Source of the DNA: Chitinophagaceae bacterium UBA1946 | GTDB lineage: Bacteria > Bacteroidota > Bacteroidia > Chitinophagales > Chitinophagaceae | DNA length: 32,501 nucleotides | Direction of reading: 5' to 3' | Assembly: GCA_002336815.1 (NCBI GenBank) | Contig: DDEU01000085.1 | Coordinates: 1 to 32,501 of the forward strand | Part shown: positions 8,125 to 17,350 of the stretch, in pieces | How positions within the stretch are numbered: the first letter of the stretch is position 1 | Layout: each line of letters starts with the position of its first letter | The notes under the pieces: model-generated | Told to the model about the DNA's origin: nothing | The model's input: the letters and a program-made list of their open reading frames with translations, nothing else | Databases searched by the model: none | Made by a program: the position numbers and the translations under genes

Positions 8125-9813
8125 ATGAAAAATATCTTCTTTACATCAGCCGTGCTATTTTTTATTGCCTTGCAATCTACGGCACAAATTAATCCTTATA
8201 AATACCGCCTGCAAAAAAAAGTACTGGCAAGTAAAGGAGCGGTGGTAAGTGCTCATCCGCTGGCAAGCATGGTCGGCATTCAAATTCTTAAACAGGGTGG
8301 CAATGCGGTGGATGCAGCCATTGCCACACAACTGGCGCTGGCCGTGGTATACCCGGGGGCTGGTAATATTGGTGGCGGCGGCTTTTTAGTGGCACATCTC
8401 AGCAGTGGAAAAAATATTGCGATCGATTTTAGGGAAATGGCGCCTTCAGGGGCCAACCGTGATATGTACCTCGACAGTGCAGGCAACCCCCAGTTAACAT
8501 TGAGCCAGGATGGCCACCTGTCGGCGGGTGTACCCGGCACAGTAGCTGGTTTGTTTGCAAGTATGAAGTATGCAAAACTGCCATTTAAAAAATTGATACA
8601 GCCAGCCATAGACCTGGCTGAAAATGGTTTTGCCCTCACCAAATCGCAGGCAGAGGATCTTAACCAGTTTCAAGAAGATTTTACCCGCCTGAATACTTCG
8701 CCGGTGGCCTTTGTAAAATTTGTTCCCTGGAAAGAAGGAGATGTGCTGGTGCAACTGAATCTTGCCAGCACTTTAAGACGCATTCGTGACCAGGGCGAAA
8801 AAGGATTTTACGAGGGCGAAACAGCCAGGCTGATCGTAGAGGAAATGCAGAAAGGAAAAGGCATTATCAGCTACCAGGATCTAAAAAATTACAAAGCAAA
8901 GGAACGCATAGCTACCAATTTCACCTATCATGGGTGCCAGATAATCAGTATGCCCCTGCCCAGCAGCGGCGGAATATTGTTACAGCAAATGCTGGGGATG
9001 ATCGCTGATAAAAACATTGCCGGCATGAAGTTTCAAACAGCCGCCAGTGTACAATTGATGACGGAAGTGGAACGCAGGGCTTATGCCGACAGGGCTGCAT
9101 TTTTAGGAGACGCAGATTTTGTAAAAGTGCCTGTAAAAACATTGGTGAGCAAAAAATACCTGGTCGAAAGAATGAAAGATTACGTGGCCGGAAAGGCAGG
9201 CAGCAGCAAATCCACCGGCGCAGGTGTGATCGCTGAAAGCATGGAAACCACTCACCTGAGTGTGATAGATGCACAGGGCAATGCGGTAAGCGTAACCACT
9301 ACCCTCAACGGGCATTTCGGCAGCAGAACAGTAGTGGGCGGTGCAGGTTTTTTACTCAACAACCAGATGGATGACTTTAGTGTAAAGCCGGGTGTACCCA
9401 ATATGTACGGCGCCGTTGGCAATGATAAGAACGCCATTGCTCCCGGAAAAAGAATGCTGAGCAGCATGACCCCTGCCATCGTATTGAAAAAGGGGAAGCC
9501 CTACCTGGTAGTAGGTACACCCGGCGGCACTACCATCCCCACCAGCGTTTTTCAAACCATTGTAAACATCGTTGATTTTGGAATGACGGCAGAAGATGCG
9601 GTGAACAAACCAAAATTTCATCACCAGTGGTTGCCCGATGAGATCTATGCAGAAAATGATTTTGACAGCAATACCATCACAACACTAAAAGCGATGGGTT
9701 ATAGCATTCACCCGGTCAGCAGCATTGGCAGAACAGAATTGATACAGCTCAAAGCAGGTAAAATAATTGCCGTGGGTGATAAGCGTGGAGATGATGCGGC
9801 TGAAGGATATTAA
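8125..9813 (+). CDS. ggt: Gamma-glutamyltransferase (glutathione hydrolase)
   Basis: The 562-residue proenzyme starts at the ATG at 8125; the TTG directly before it is an unlikely start. A signal peptide covers about residues 1-20 (ending STAQ). GGT landmarks are GGNAVDAAIA, the GGGGFLV strand, FREMAP (substrate arginine), the autocleavage site ETTHLSV with the nucleophile Thr near 375, PLPSSGG and GTPGGTTIPTS. The enzyme self-cleaves into two subunits and removes or transfers gamma-glutamyl groups from glutathione and similar compounds in the periplasm. It is divergent from the M14 peptidase across about 124 bp with no promoter I could call with confidence. Two small genes follow closely on the same strand. 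Confidence 0.96.
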   Translation: MKNIFFTSAVLFFIALQSTAQINPYKYRLQKKVLASKGAVVSAHPLASMVGIQILKQGGNAVDAAIATQLALAVVYPGAGNIGGGGFLVAHLSSGKNIAIDFREMAPSGANRDMYLDSAGNPQLTLSQDGHLSAGVPGTVAGLFASMKYAKLPFKKLIQPAIDLAENGFALTKSQAEDLNQFQEDFTRLNTSPVAFVKFVPWKEGDVLVQLNLASTLRRIRDQGEKGFYEGETARLIVEEMQKGKGIISYQDLKNYKAKERIATNFTYHGCQIISMPLPSSGGILLQQMLGMIADKNIAGMKFQTAASVQLMTEVERRAYADRAAFLGDADFVKVPVKTLVSKKYLVERMKDYVAGKAGSSKSTGAGVIAESMETTHLSVIDAQGNAVSVTTTLNGHFGSRTVVGGAGFLLNNQMDDFSVKPGVPNMYGAVGNDKNAIAPGKRMLSSMTPAIVLKKGKPYLVVGTPGGTTIPTSVFQTIVNIVDFGMTAEDAVNKPKFHHQWLPDEIYAENDFDSNTITTLKAMGYSIHPVSSIGRTELIQLKAGKIIAVGDKRGDDAAEGY

Positions 9814-9848
9814 AACAATGGATCTTTATTTCCAGCTAAACCGTTTAC

Positions 9849-10262
9849 ATGAATAATCTTTCTATCAGCAATGGATTTACGGAGAACATCAACAAAAACC
9901 TGCTGTATAAGAATCTCCAATTGACAAAGTGGTGCTTCTTCATGTCCTGCATTTATGCGGCCTTTAACCTTACAGACTGGTACCTGCTGTTACAAAGCAG
10001 GCCTGCCATTTTTCGCACGGGTTCTTCTGCCAATTATTATCGCATACAATCTTTGATCGCATTGATCACAACCATTCTTCATATTTTGGGATGGTCGCTG
10101 CTCATCAAAGGCAACCGGCTGGTAATTGAATCCATCGAAAACGAACATGCAGATGATTTCAATGCAGGTTACAGTCTTATTTACAAATGCGGTATGCTCT
10201 CATTCATCTCCTTTCTGATTTCAACGATCAGCCTCGTAACAAGAATGCTGTTAAAACACTAG
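9849..10262 (+). CDS. Three-helix membrane protein of unknown function
   Basis: This 137-residue protein starts 35 bp after the ggt stop and ends 3 bp before the DinB-like gene. It shows three hydrophobic segments (about 29-50, 70-92 and 112-132) joined by polar loops, with no cleavable signal, so it should sit in the inner membrane. I do not recognise a family. The tight spacing, especially to the next gene, suggests one transcript with ggt and the DinB-like gene. No catalytic motif is visible, and a role linked to either neighbour would be a guess. Confidence 0.75.
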   Translation: MNNLSISNGFTENINKNLLYKNLQLTKWCFFMSCIYAAFNLTDWYLLLQSRPAIFRTGSSANYYRIQSLIALITTILHILGWSLLIKGNRLVIESIENEHADDFNAGYSLIYKCGMLSFISFLISTISLVTRMLLKH

Positions 10263-10265
10263 TAT

Positions 10266-10796
10266 ATGAACATAGAAGCTATCTTTCTTCAATCTGCCCT
10301 TAAGCGGCTCCGTTACTACAAAGAGTTGGGCGATCAAACCCTTTCCCTTTTAACAACTGCAGACCTGCACATGGCTCCCAACGAAGAAAGCAACAGTATT
10401 GCCGTGATCGTGCAGCACATGAGCGGCAATATGCTAAGCCGTTGGACCGATTTTTTAACCAGCGATGGCGAAAAAGAATGGCGTAACCGGGATAAAGAAT
10501 TTGCAATAAAAGGTATGCCGAAGGAAGCTATCGTTGAGATATGGAATAAGGGTTGGGATTGCTGCCTGGATGCCATCAGCACTTTAACGGCCGAAGACAT
10601 TTCAAAAACGATCTATATACGCAGCGAAGCGCTTATTGTGGTGGATGCCATTAACCGGCAGCTCGCCCACTATCCCTATCATGTTGGGCAGATCATCTAC
10701 ATTGCCAAAATGATCCGTAACCAGGATTGGAAAAGTCTTTCCATACCACGGCACCAATCTGATGCCTTTAACAGCGAAATGAAAAATAAAGCCTGA
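10266..10796 (+). CDS. DUF1572/DinB superfamily protein
   Basis: This 176-residue cytoplasmic protein has the four-helix DinB layout. The expected metal-binding histidines are present: His51 (IVQHMSGNM) and His135 and His139 (LAHYPYHVGQ). The opening and the NSIAVIVQHMSGN segment fit DUF1572. DinB/YfiT-like proteins bind a divalent metal, and some act as thiol-dependent transferases with glutathione, bacillithiol or mycothiol; most have no proven reaction. It starts 3 bp after the preceding membrane protein gene. Its place behind gamma-glutamyltransferase is compatible with low-molecular-weight thiol metabolism, but this is only suggestive. Confidence 0.85.
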   Translation: MNIEAIFLQSALKRLRYYKELGDQTLSLLTTADLHMAPNEESNSIAVIVQHMSGNMLSRWTDFLTSDGEKEWRNRDKEFAIKGMPKEAIVEIWNKGWDCCLDAISTLTAEDISKTIYIRSEALIVVDAINRQLAHYPYHVGQIIYIAKMIRNQDWKSLSIPRHQSDAFNSEMKNKA

Positions 10797-10853
10797 CCAT
10801 TGTTAAAGCATATCCGGTAAGCAGTCAATAAAAACACAAATTTTGGTATTGAA

Positions 10854-10884
10854 TTTGCCTTAAGAGGGCGAATCGCTATTTTTA
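10854..10884 (+). promoter_or_regulatory. Candidate Bacteroidota promoter for the TamB-like gene
   Basis: TTTG (10854-10857) is followed after exactly 19 bp by TATTTTTA (10877-10884), which differs from TAnnTTTG only in the last base. This matches the -33/-7 arrangement of Bacteroidota sigma-A promoters and would place the start of transcription near 10890. That helps limit the start codon of the following gene to positions downstream of it. Confidence 0.5.
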
Positions 10885-10958
10885 CCGTAATTGAACAACC
10901 ACTGCAAAGATTTCTCAACATATTAAAATGGATCTCGCTTACCCTCCTGTTTTGGCTG

Positions 10959-13900
10959 GTGCTTGCTTTGCTGCTTACCTGGGTAAGGGCAAATGCTCCC
11001 TTGTGGCTGCTTATAACAACCCTGGTAGCATGGCTCGCCGGCTGGATATTCGTTTTTAAAAGAGCCCGGCACAAATACTGGTTTGTATTGTCCATCCTGC
11101 TTTTTATCGTATTTACCTGGGGTACCCTCCATCTTTCTTTTGTACAAAACTGGCTCGTTGATAAAGTAACGGCCAACCTTTCTGAAAAGCTGCATGTAAA
11201 GATTGCGATTAAACACATCGACCTGGAATTTTTTGACAAACTCGATATCCGGGGATTGTATGTAGAAGATCAGAAAAAAGATACCCTGCTGTATGCAGGC
11301 ACTGCCACCATCAGCATTACTGACTGGTTCTTTTTAAAAGACAAAGCTACCATTCGTACCCTGGCTTTATCAGATGCAACCGTTAATATCAACCGCACAG
11401 ATACGGTTTGGAACTACCAGTTCCTAATAGACTATTTCGCCAGTCCTAAAAAAAGCAAAGACAGTTCCGGAGGTATTGATATCGACCTGAAAGAATTGAA
11501 ACTGCAGAATATCGCTTTTAACCAGGTTGATAAATGGAAGGGTAAAGACCAGTTGGGCTCTTTAAAAAGCCTCACGCTTATTGCAGACACGTTTGATCTG
11601 AAGAAACAACTCATCAGCATCAGCAAACTGGATATTGAAGAACCGCATTTTACCATTGCAGATTATACCGGCGAAAGAGACCGGCTGCACATTATCCCGC
11701 CGGTTAAACCAAAAGATACCACTCATAAAAAAGGGGGCCTTGTACTGAATGTTGCCAACCTGCATATCAGCAATGGCGTTTTTATAAACGAAAAAGAAAA
11801 TCTTACCCGTGGCGTATATGCTGACCAGTTTGATGACAGCCATATTCGCTTTGGCGAGATCAATGCAGATTTCAGGAATGTGCATTTTGCAGACGGCACG
11901 CTTACTACAGACATGCAACTGTCTACCAAAGAACGCAGCGGCTTCCAGGTAAAAAAACTGGCTGCCAACATGAGGTTCAATGCAGAAATAATGGAATTCA
12001 ACAATCTTGACCTGCAAACCAATAAAAGCCACCTGGGCAATTATTATTCCATGCGCTATGAAGATTTTAATGAGGACATGGGCAATTTTGTACATAAGGT
12101 AAAACTGGAAGGCAATTTCACTAACAGCGAACTCAACAGCGATGACCTCGCATTCTTTTCTTCTGATGTGAAAGACTGGAAAAGGATCTTTAGCATCAAT
12201 GGCCATGTAAAAGGAACGGTAGATAACCTGGTGGGAAAAAAGATGCTGATCAAGAGCGGTAACTCAACCGTAGAAGGTGATATTGCAATGAAGGGATTGC
12301 CTGATATTGAAACCACTTTTATCGATTTTACTGCAAAAGAATTGCAGACCAACTACACCGATCTTACATCCATCATTCCTTCTTTAAAAAAAGTTGACCA
12401 GCTACAACTGAACCGGCTTGGCAATATCAACTACAGAGGAAATTTCACGGGCTTTATCAACGACTTCGTTGCTTTTGGCACCATCAGCACCGACCTGGGC
12501 ACGGTTACAGGTGATGTGAACCTGAAGTTGCCCGAAAATAAATCACCTGTTTACTCAGGAAAGGTATCAACGCAGGGATTTAACCTGGGCCAGTTTGTAG
12601 ATGAAAAGAAATTGGGCAATATTAATTTCAGCGGACAGGTAAATGGCAGCGGTTTTACGGCGCAAACACTGGATGCAAAATTTAATGGTACTGTACGCAG
12701 CATCGAATATGATAAATACACCTACCAGAATATTTCGCTGAACGGTAATTTTAAAAAGAAACTTTTTAATGGCAACGCCAGTATCAACGATCCCAATTTG
12801 AAGATCGACCAATTAACAGGCACCATTGATTTTAACGGAGAGGAACCGCAGTTTGATTTTGATGCATTGCTGGCAAAAGCAGACTTTAAAAAACTGGGCC
12901 GCACCCAGGATGAATTTATACTAAAGGGCCATTTTAATTTTAATTTCCGGGGCGATAACATTGATAACTTTTTAGGCAAGGCCACCATCATGGATGCTGG
13001 TTTATTGCACAACGGAAGTCCGCTCTCTTTTGATTCGCTTGTATTAGAGTCGCAGGTAATCAATGGCAGTAAATATCTTTCTCTTCAATCGAATGAGATC
13101 GATGCCAACCTGGCCGGCAATTTCAAGATACAGGAACTGCCAGATGCCTTCAGTGCTTTCTTAAGCCGCTACTATCCTGCTTATATCAGCCGCCCGGGCC
13201 ACCAGCTAAGTGACCAGGATTTTACTTTCGAGATCCGGACCAAAACCATTGATAACTATACACAACTCATCAATAAAAAACTAAGGGGTTTCGACAACAG
13301 TATTTTTAGCGGCAACCTGAAGCTTGCAAGCAACGAACTCAATGTAAATGCAGAAGTGCCGGAGTTCCGTTATGATGGCAAAGTGTTTAACAATGTTCGC
13401 TTACACAGCTCGGGTAACTTTGATTCGCTCGCCACGAAAGTAGATGTGGAAGACATTGCCATCACAGATAGTCTGCACCTTCCCTTTGCCAATTTGCTGA
13501 TCAGTTCTTCCAGGGATACTTCCAATATCAGCATTAAAACAAGCGCCAGTAAAACCATCAGCGAAGCATCTGTAAATGCGCAGGTGGTTACCATGAGCAG
13601 CGGGGTGAAAGTGCATTTCTTTCCATCCTCATTCATCATCAACGACAGCAAATGGCAACTCGAAAAAGATGGCGAGATCCAGTTAAACAATTCGCTGGTA
13701 AGCGCCAGTGATGTAAAATTCATACAGGGCAACCAGCAGATAAAAATTTCAACCGAACCGTCTGAAACCGGCAGTACCAACGACATTGTGGTAGAGCTAA
13801 CGAAGGTGCATATTGATGACATTGCTTCCTTGCTGCTGAAAGATCAAAAACTGCAGGGGCAATTATCCGGCACCGTTAAAATTGAAAATCCATTTGGTAA

Positions 13901-15776
13901 AGCCTTTATCAATAACGACACTTATATCGACAACCTGGTGGTAGACAATGACACCATTGGTCTTTTCAGGTTGAACGGGTCTTCTTATAATACGGACAAT
14001 GGTATCCTTACCATCAAAGGGAAAGCAGATAACAAAAATAACAAGTTCGATATTGATGGCACGATCAATTTAAAAGACAGTACCGGTGAGCAAACCAATA
14101 TCGCCATCAAGTCGGAGAAGTTCGATCTTTCCCTGCTTAACTCTTACCTCGGGGATATCTTCGCTGATATAAAAGGAAGCGCCAATACCACCGATCTTAA
14201 TTTCTCTCACAATGGGAAAAATGTATTACTAACAGGTACGGTTAACGTAGATGAAGCTGCCATGACGGTGAAGTACACCCAGTGCAGGTACAGGTTTAAA
14301 AACAAGAGTATTGTATTCAATCCCGATGAAATTGATTTTGGAAAGATAGAATTGAAAGATACGCTCGGCAACACCGCCCAGTTAACGGGGAAAATGTATC
14401 ATCATTTTTTCAAAGAGATCGAATTTGATAACATACAACTGAAAACCGACCGGCTGCTGGTATTGAACACAACCAAAAAAGACAACAGCCAGTTTTACGG
14501 AAAAGTGCTCGGGCAGGCAACAATGTCCATCAACGGCAGCCAGGATAATATACTGATGAAGATAAAGGGCGAGCCTTCCAGAAGAGACAGCAGTCATATT
14601 TATATCGTAAGTGGCAACAGCATCGAAAACGAGAACATTGATTATATTGATTTCATCCAGTTTGGTACAGAGATGGACCAAAACTATAAAAGCAAAACAG
14701 CGGCCAGCGTATTGGTGGACATGGAACTTACTGCCAATACTTCCTGTAAGGTGGATGTGGTGCTGGACGAAGCGACTGGTGATGTGATCAAAGGAGAAGG
14801 TGAAGGTTTGCTGAAGATAAGAGTAGGCAATAAAGAAGATCTTACGATCAATGGCAGGTACGATATTACAAAAGGTGAATACACGTTTAATTTTCAAACC
14901 TTCCTTAAAAAATTCTTTACCGTAAACAGCGGTACCCTTACCTGGGATGGCGATCCTTTTAAAGCCAAGATCGATATCACTGCAGAATACCTTGCAACCA
15001 ATGTTAACTTTAATACATTGGCTGCATCAGGTACGGTGCTGGGTGGTACCAGCAGTTACAATCAAAAATCTGACCTGAGGGTAATGGCGCATCTTACAGA
15101 AACCCTGCTGAAGCCCAATATTGATTTTGAACTAAAGCTCCCTGCCAATACGCCCATCACTGATTTTTTTGTGTTGAAAAGACTGGAACAGTTTCAGCAG
15201 GATAAGAATGAGCTGAACAAACAGATCACTTCACTGCTGCTGTTCAACTCCTTCATCAGCACCAACGGGTTTTTAACGGCCAGTGGGGGTTACAATGTAT
15301 TGTCCAATACGATCGGTGGCGTGGTATCCAATGCCATTTCCGGGTTTTTCAATACCCTGCTGCAGAAATATGTAAAGAACCTCTCTTTTAATTTTGATGT
15401 AAACTCCAGCCTCGATCTGCAGACAAATGTTGAAAAACTACAGGCAGCCGCCAGGAGCAATTTTGTGTATACGTTATTGAATGGAAGACTGATCATTTCT
15501 GCCGGGCTGAACCTTGACTATAATAATCCTTATGCAAATCTTAATCGCAACAGCAATGTGTTGATCACGCCGGATATCACGGTGGAATGGATCCTGACCA
15601 AAAGCGGAAGGTTGAGGGTAGTAGGTTTTAACCGCACCAATTATGACCTTGTTGGGCAAAGAAACCGCACCGGTACCAGTCTTTCGTACCGCAGGGATTT
15701 TGAAAAGATTCCCGGCCTGCTGGCAAAGATCCTTTTCTTTGAAAAAAGCAGGAAAACCAAAGACCCGGTTGACTGA
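10959..15776 (+). CDS. TamB/DUF490 domain protein (translocation and assembly module)
   Basis: At 1605 residues this is the largest protein here. Two N-terminal hydrophobic helices (about 14-33 and 42-63) anchor it in the inner membrane. Residues 65 to about 1300 are repetitive beta strands typical of AsmA/TamB proteins, and the C-terminal part (LTINGRYDITKGEYTFNFQ and onward, about 1290-1560) is the DUF490/TamB signature. The family forms a bridge across the periplasm for lipid transport or assembly of outer-membrane proteins. The start is uncertain: GTG at 10959 is the first accepted start codon, but the frame is open back to 10821 and encodes a further hydrophobic stretch from about 10890 with no ATG. 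Its stop abuts that of ribBA. Confidence 0.9.
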   Translation: MLALLLTWVRANAPLWLLITTLVAWLAGWIFVFKRARHKYWFVLSILLFIVFTWGTLHLSFVQNWLVDKVTANLSEKLHVKIAIKHIDLEFFDKLDIRGLYVEDQKKDTLLYAGTATISITDWFFLKDKATIRTLALSDATVNINRTDTVWNYQFLIDYFASPKKSKDSSGGIDIDLKELKLQNIAFNQVDKWKGKDQLGSLKSLTLIADTFDLKKQLISISKLDIEEPHFTIADYTGERDRLHIIPPVKPKDTTHKKGGLVLNVANLHISNGVFINEKENLTRGVYADQFDDSHIRFGEINADFRNVHFADGTLTTDMQLSTKERSGFQVKKLAANMRFNAEIMEFNNLDLQTNKSHLGNYYSMRYEDFNEDMGNFVHKVKLEGNFTNSELNSDDLAFFSSDVKDWKRIFSINGHVKGTVDNLVGKKMLIKSGNSTVEGDIAMKGLPDIETTFIDFTAKELQTNYTDLTSIIPSLKKVDQLQLNRLGNINYRGNFTGFINDFVAFGTISTDLGTVTGDVNLKLPENKSPVYSGKVSTQGFNLGQFVDEKKLGNINFSGQVNGSGFTAQTLDAKFNGTVRSIEYDKYTYQNISLNGNFKKKLFNGNASINDPNLKIDQLTGTIDFNGEEPQFDFDALLAKADFKKLGRTQDEFILKGHFNFNFRGDNIDNFLGKATIMDAGLLHNGSPLSFDSLVLESQVINGSKYLSLQSNEIDANLAGNFKIQELPDAFSAFLSRYYPAYISRPGHQLSDQDFTFEIRTKTIDNYTQLINKKLRGFDNSIFSGNLKLASNELNVNAEVPEFRYDGKVFNNVRLHSSGNFDSLATKVDVEDIAITDSLHLPFANLLISSSRDTSNISIKTSASKTISEASVNAQVVTMSSGVKVHFFPSSFIINDSKWQLEKDGEIQLNNSLVSASDVKFIQGNQQIKISTEPSETGSTNDIVVELTKVHIDDIASLLLKDQKLQGQLSGTVKIENPFGKAFINNDTYIDNLVVDNDTIGLFRLNGSSYNTDNGILTIKGKADNKNNKFDIDGTINLKDSTGEQTNIAIKSEKFDLSLLNSYLGDIFADIKGSANTTDLNFSHNGKNVLLTGTVNVDEAAMTVKYTQCRYRFKNKSIVFNPDEIDFGKIELKDTLGNTAQLTGKMYHHFFKEIEFDNIQLKTDRLLVLNTTKKDNSQFYGKVLGQATMSINGSQDNILMKIKGEPSRRDSSHIYIVSGNSIENENIDYIDFIQFGTEMDQNYKSKTAASVLVDMELTANTSCKVDVVLDEATGDVIKGEGEGLLKIRVGNKEDLTINGRYDITKGEYTFNFQTFLKKFFTVNSGTLTWDGDPFKAKIDITAEYLATNVNFNTLAASGTVLGGTSSYNQKSDLRVMAHLTETLLKPNIDFELKLPANTPITDFFVLKRLEQFQQDKNELNKQITSLLLFNSFISTNGFLTASGGYNVLSNTIGGVVSNAISGFFNTLLQKYVKNLSFNFDVNSSLDLQTNVEKLQAAARSNFVYTLLNGRLIISAGLNLDYNNPYANLNRNSNVLITPDITVEWILTKSGRLRVVGFNRTNYDLVGQRNRTGTSLSYRRDFEKIPGLLAKILFFEKSRKTKDPVD

Positions 15777-16982
15777 TCACTGCCCGGTTAGAATATTGTG
15801 ACCCAGTTTATCTCTTTTAGTGGTGAGGTATTTTTGATTGTGCTCATTGGGTTTTATCTCGATCGGTAAATTTTCTACTATCTCCAATCCATACCCCAGT
15901 AAACCGGCCCGCTTGCGTGGATTATTACTGAGCAGTTTTATTTTGCTGATGCCGAGATGGCGCAGTATCTGTGCTCCCACACCATAATCTCTTTCATCCA
16001 TTCCAAAGCCCAGTTTAAGATTTGCCTCCACTGTATCAAAACCCTGCTCCTGCAGTTTATAGGCTTTTAATTTATTCAGCAGGCCAATGCCGCGGCCTTC
16101 CTGGTTCATGTACAAAACCAGTCCTTTGCCGGCATTTTCTATCATCCGCATGGCATGGTGCAACTGGTCGCCGCAATCACAGCGCAGCGATCCTAAAATA
16201 TCACCGGTTATGCAACTGCTGTGCACCCTTACCATCACGGGTTCATCTTTTTCCCAATCGCCTTTTTTAATGGCCAGGTGAATATCGCCGGTGTTCAGTT
16301 GTTTAAAAGCGATCAGTTCAAAATAACCATACCTGGTAGGCATCTGTACCCTTTCTTCTTCTGTGATCAGGGTTTCTTTATTGATGCGGTATTCGATGAG
16401 GTCTTTAATAGAAATGAGTTTGAGATCGAATTTTTTTGCGATCTCTTTTAATTCCGGCAGTCTTGCCATGGTGCCGTCCTCGTTCATGATCTCAACCAGT
16501 ACGCCTGCTTCTCCAAAACCCGCCAGCCTCGACAGGTCTGTGGTAGCTTCTGTATGCCCTGCCCTTCTCAGCACGCCCCCTTTTTTGGCTTTCAGCGGAA
16601 AAATATGTCCCGGTCTGCCGAAATCTTCGGGCTTTGTGAGTGGATCTACCAGGGCCTGCACGGTTTTAGAGCGGTCGCTGGCAGAAATACCGGTGGTACA
16701 ACCATGCCCCAGCAGGTCGATGCTAACGGTAAAAGGTGTGGCATGTAAAGAGGTATTGTCTCTAACCATAGCTTCGAGATTGAACTGCTCACACAATTCT
16801 TCCGAAATCGGCGCACAAATAAGTCCCCTGCCATACCTGCTCATAAAGTTGATCACTTCCGGGGTTACATTGGCGGCAGCAGTAATAAAGTCCCCTTCAT
16901 TTTCACGGTCCTCATCATCCACCACAATCACGAGTTTGCCATTTTTAATATCGGCTATCGCACTTTCAATACTATCAAGCAT
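15777..16982 (-). CDS. ribBA: Bifunctional DHBP synthase / GTP cyclohydrolase II
   Basis: This 401-residue protein joins the two entry enzymes of riboflavin synthesis. The N-terminal half is RibB, with DDEDRENEGDF (about 22-32) and RAGHTEATTDL; it makes 3,4-dihydroxy-2-butanone 4-phosphate from ribulose 5-phosphate. The C-terminal half (from about 205) is RibA, with zinc cysteines in VHSSCITGD and LRCDCGDQL and the NQEGRGIGL loop; it opens GTP. Length is normal for RibBA and both active sites look intact. The gene stands alone on its strand with a perfect -7 box just upstream. I saw no FMN riboswitch in the upstream sequence. Its stop codon touches the TamB stop codon. Confidence 0.97.
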   Translation of the reverse strand: MLDSIESAIADIKNGKLVIVVDDEDRENEGDFITAAANVTPEVINFMSRYGRGLICAPISEELCEQFNLEAMVRDNTSLHATPFTVSIDLLGHGCTTGISASDRSKTVQALVDPLTKPEDFGRPGHIFPLKAKKGGVLRRAGHTEATTDLSRLAGFGEAGVLVEIMNEDGTMARLPELKEIAKKFDLKLISIKDLIEYRINKETLITEEERVQMPTRYGYFELIAFKQLNTGDIHLAIKKGDWEKDEPVMVRVHSSCITGDILGSLRCDCGDQLHHAMRMIENAGKGLVLYMNQEGRGIGLLNKLKAYKLQEQGFDTVEANLKLGFGMDERDYGVGAQILRHLGISKIKLLSNNPRKRAGLLGYGLEIVENLPIEIKPNEHNQKYLTTKRDKLGHNILTGQ

Positions 16983-17350
16983 GTTTAAGATTTTTGCAAA
17001 GTTAACGAGGTTTGCGGCTCCCGTACTTGCTTTATAAGGAAAGAATTGTTATAACCAGTTTATCAACATTACCCTGGCAGGCCGCTATTATTGGCAAAAA
17101 AGTTTTTCTTTTGCAGGAAGTTACAGTTTAGGGCAACAATTACAAAAACATCCGCAAAAGCAACAAATGCCTTAAAAATATTGTCAGGTTGGGGGGGGAT
17201 TTATAATATTAAAAAAAATTATCTGCCTGGAAGATCCCGGCATACCTGTTTAACGATAATAAGCCTGCCATATCAATGGTAATAATTAATTAACCAAAAC
17301 AGCTTATTAAACAAACACTATACTATCACCTTTGCAAAAAATTTGAAACT
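16983..17350. other. Intergenic region between divergent ribBA and Oar-like receptor genes
   Basis: These 368 bp hold the ribBA promoter box, an 8-base G run (17191-17198) followed 12 bp later by an 8-base A run (17211-17218), and an AT-rich stretch before the receptor start. A 63-codon forward frame from a TTG at 17091 has no domain-like pattern and is not accepted. I saw no riboswitch, tRNA or strong hairpin. Confidence 0.6.
16997..17004 (-). promoter_or_regulatory. -7 promoter box of ribBA
   Basis: On the minus strand the sequence is TAACTTTG, a full match to TAnnTTTG, and its end lies 14 bp before the ribBA ATG. The position expected for the -33 element does not show TTG, so the call rests on the -7 box and its position. 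Confidence 0.45.

Noticed and set aside
16363..17037. 224-codon forward open frame opposite ribBA
   Set aside because: It is antisense to the RibB half and shows a Ser/Leu-rich shadow composition with no recognisable motif.
16983..17100. FMN riboswitch upstream of ribBA
   Set aside because: A riboflavin gene invites this, but the -7 box lies only 14 bp before the ATG, leaving no leader for the RNA, and no RFN-like conserved blocks are visible.
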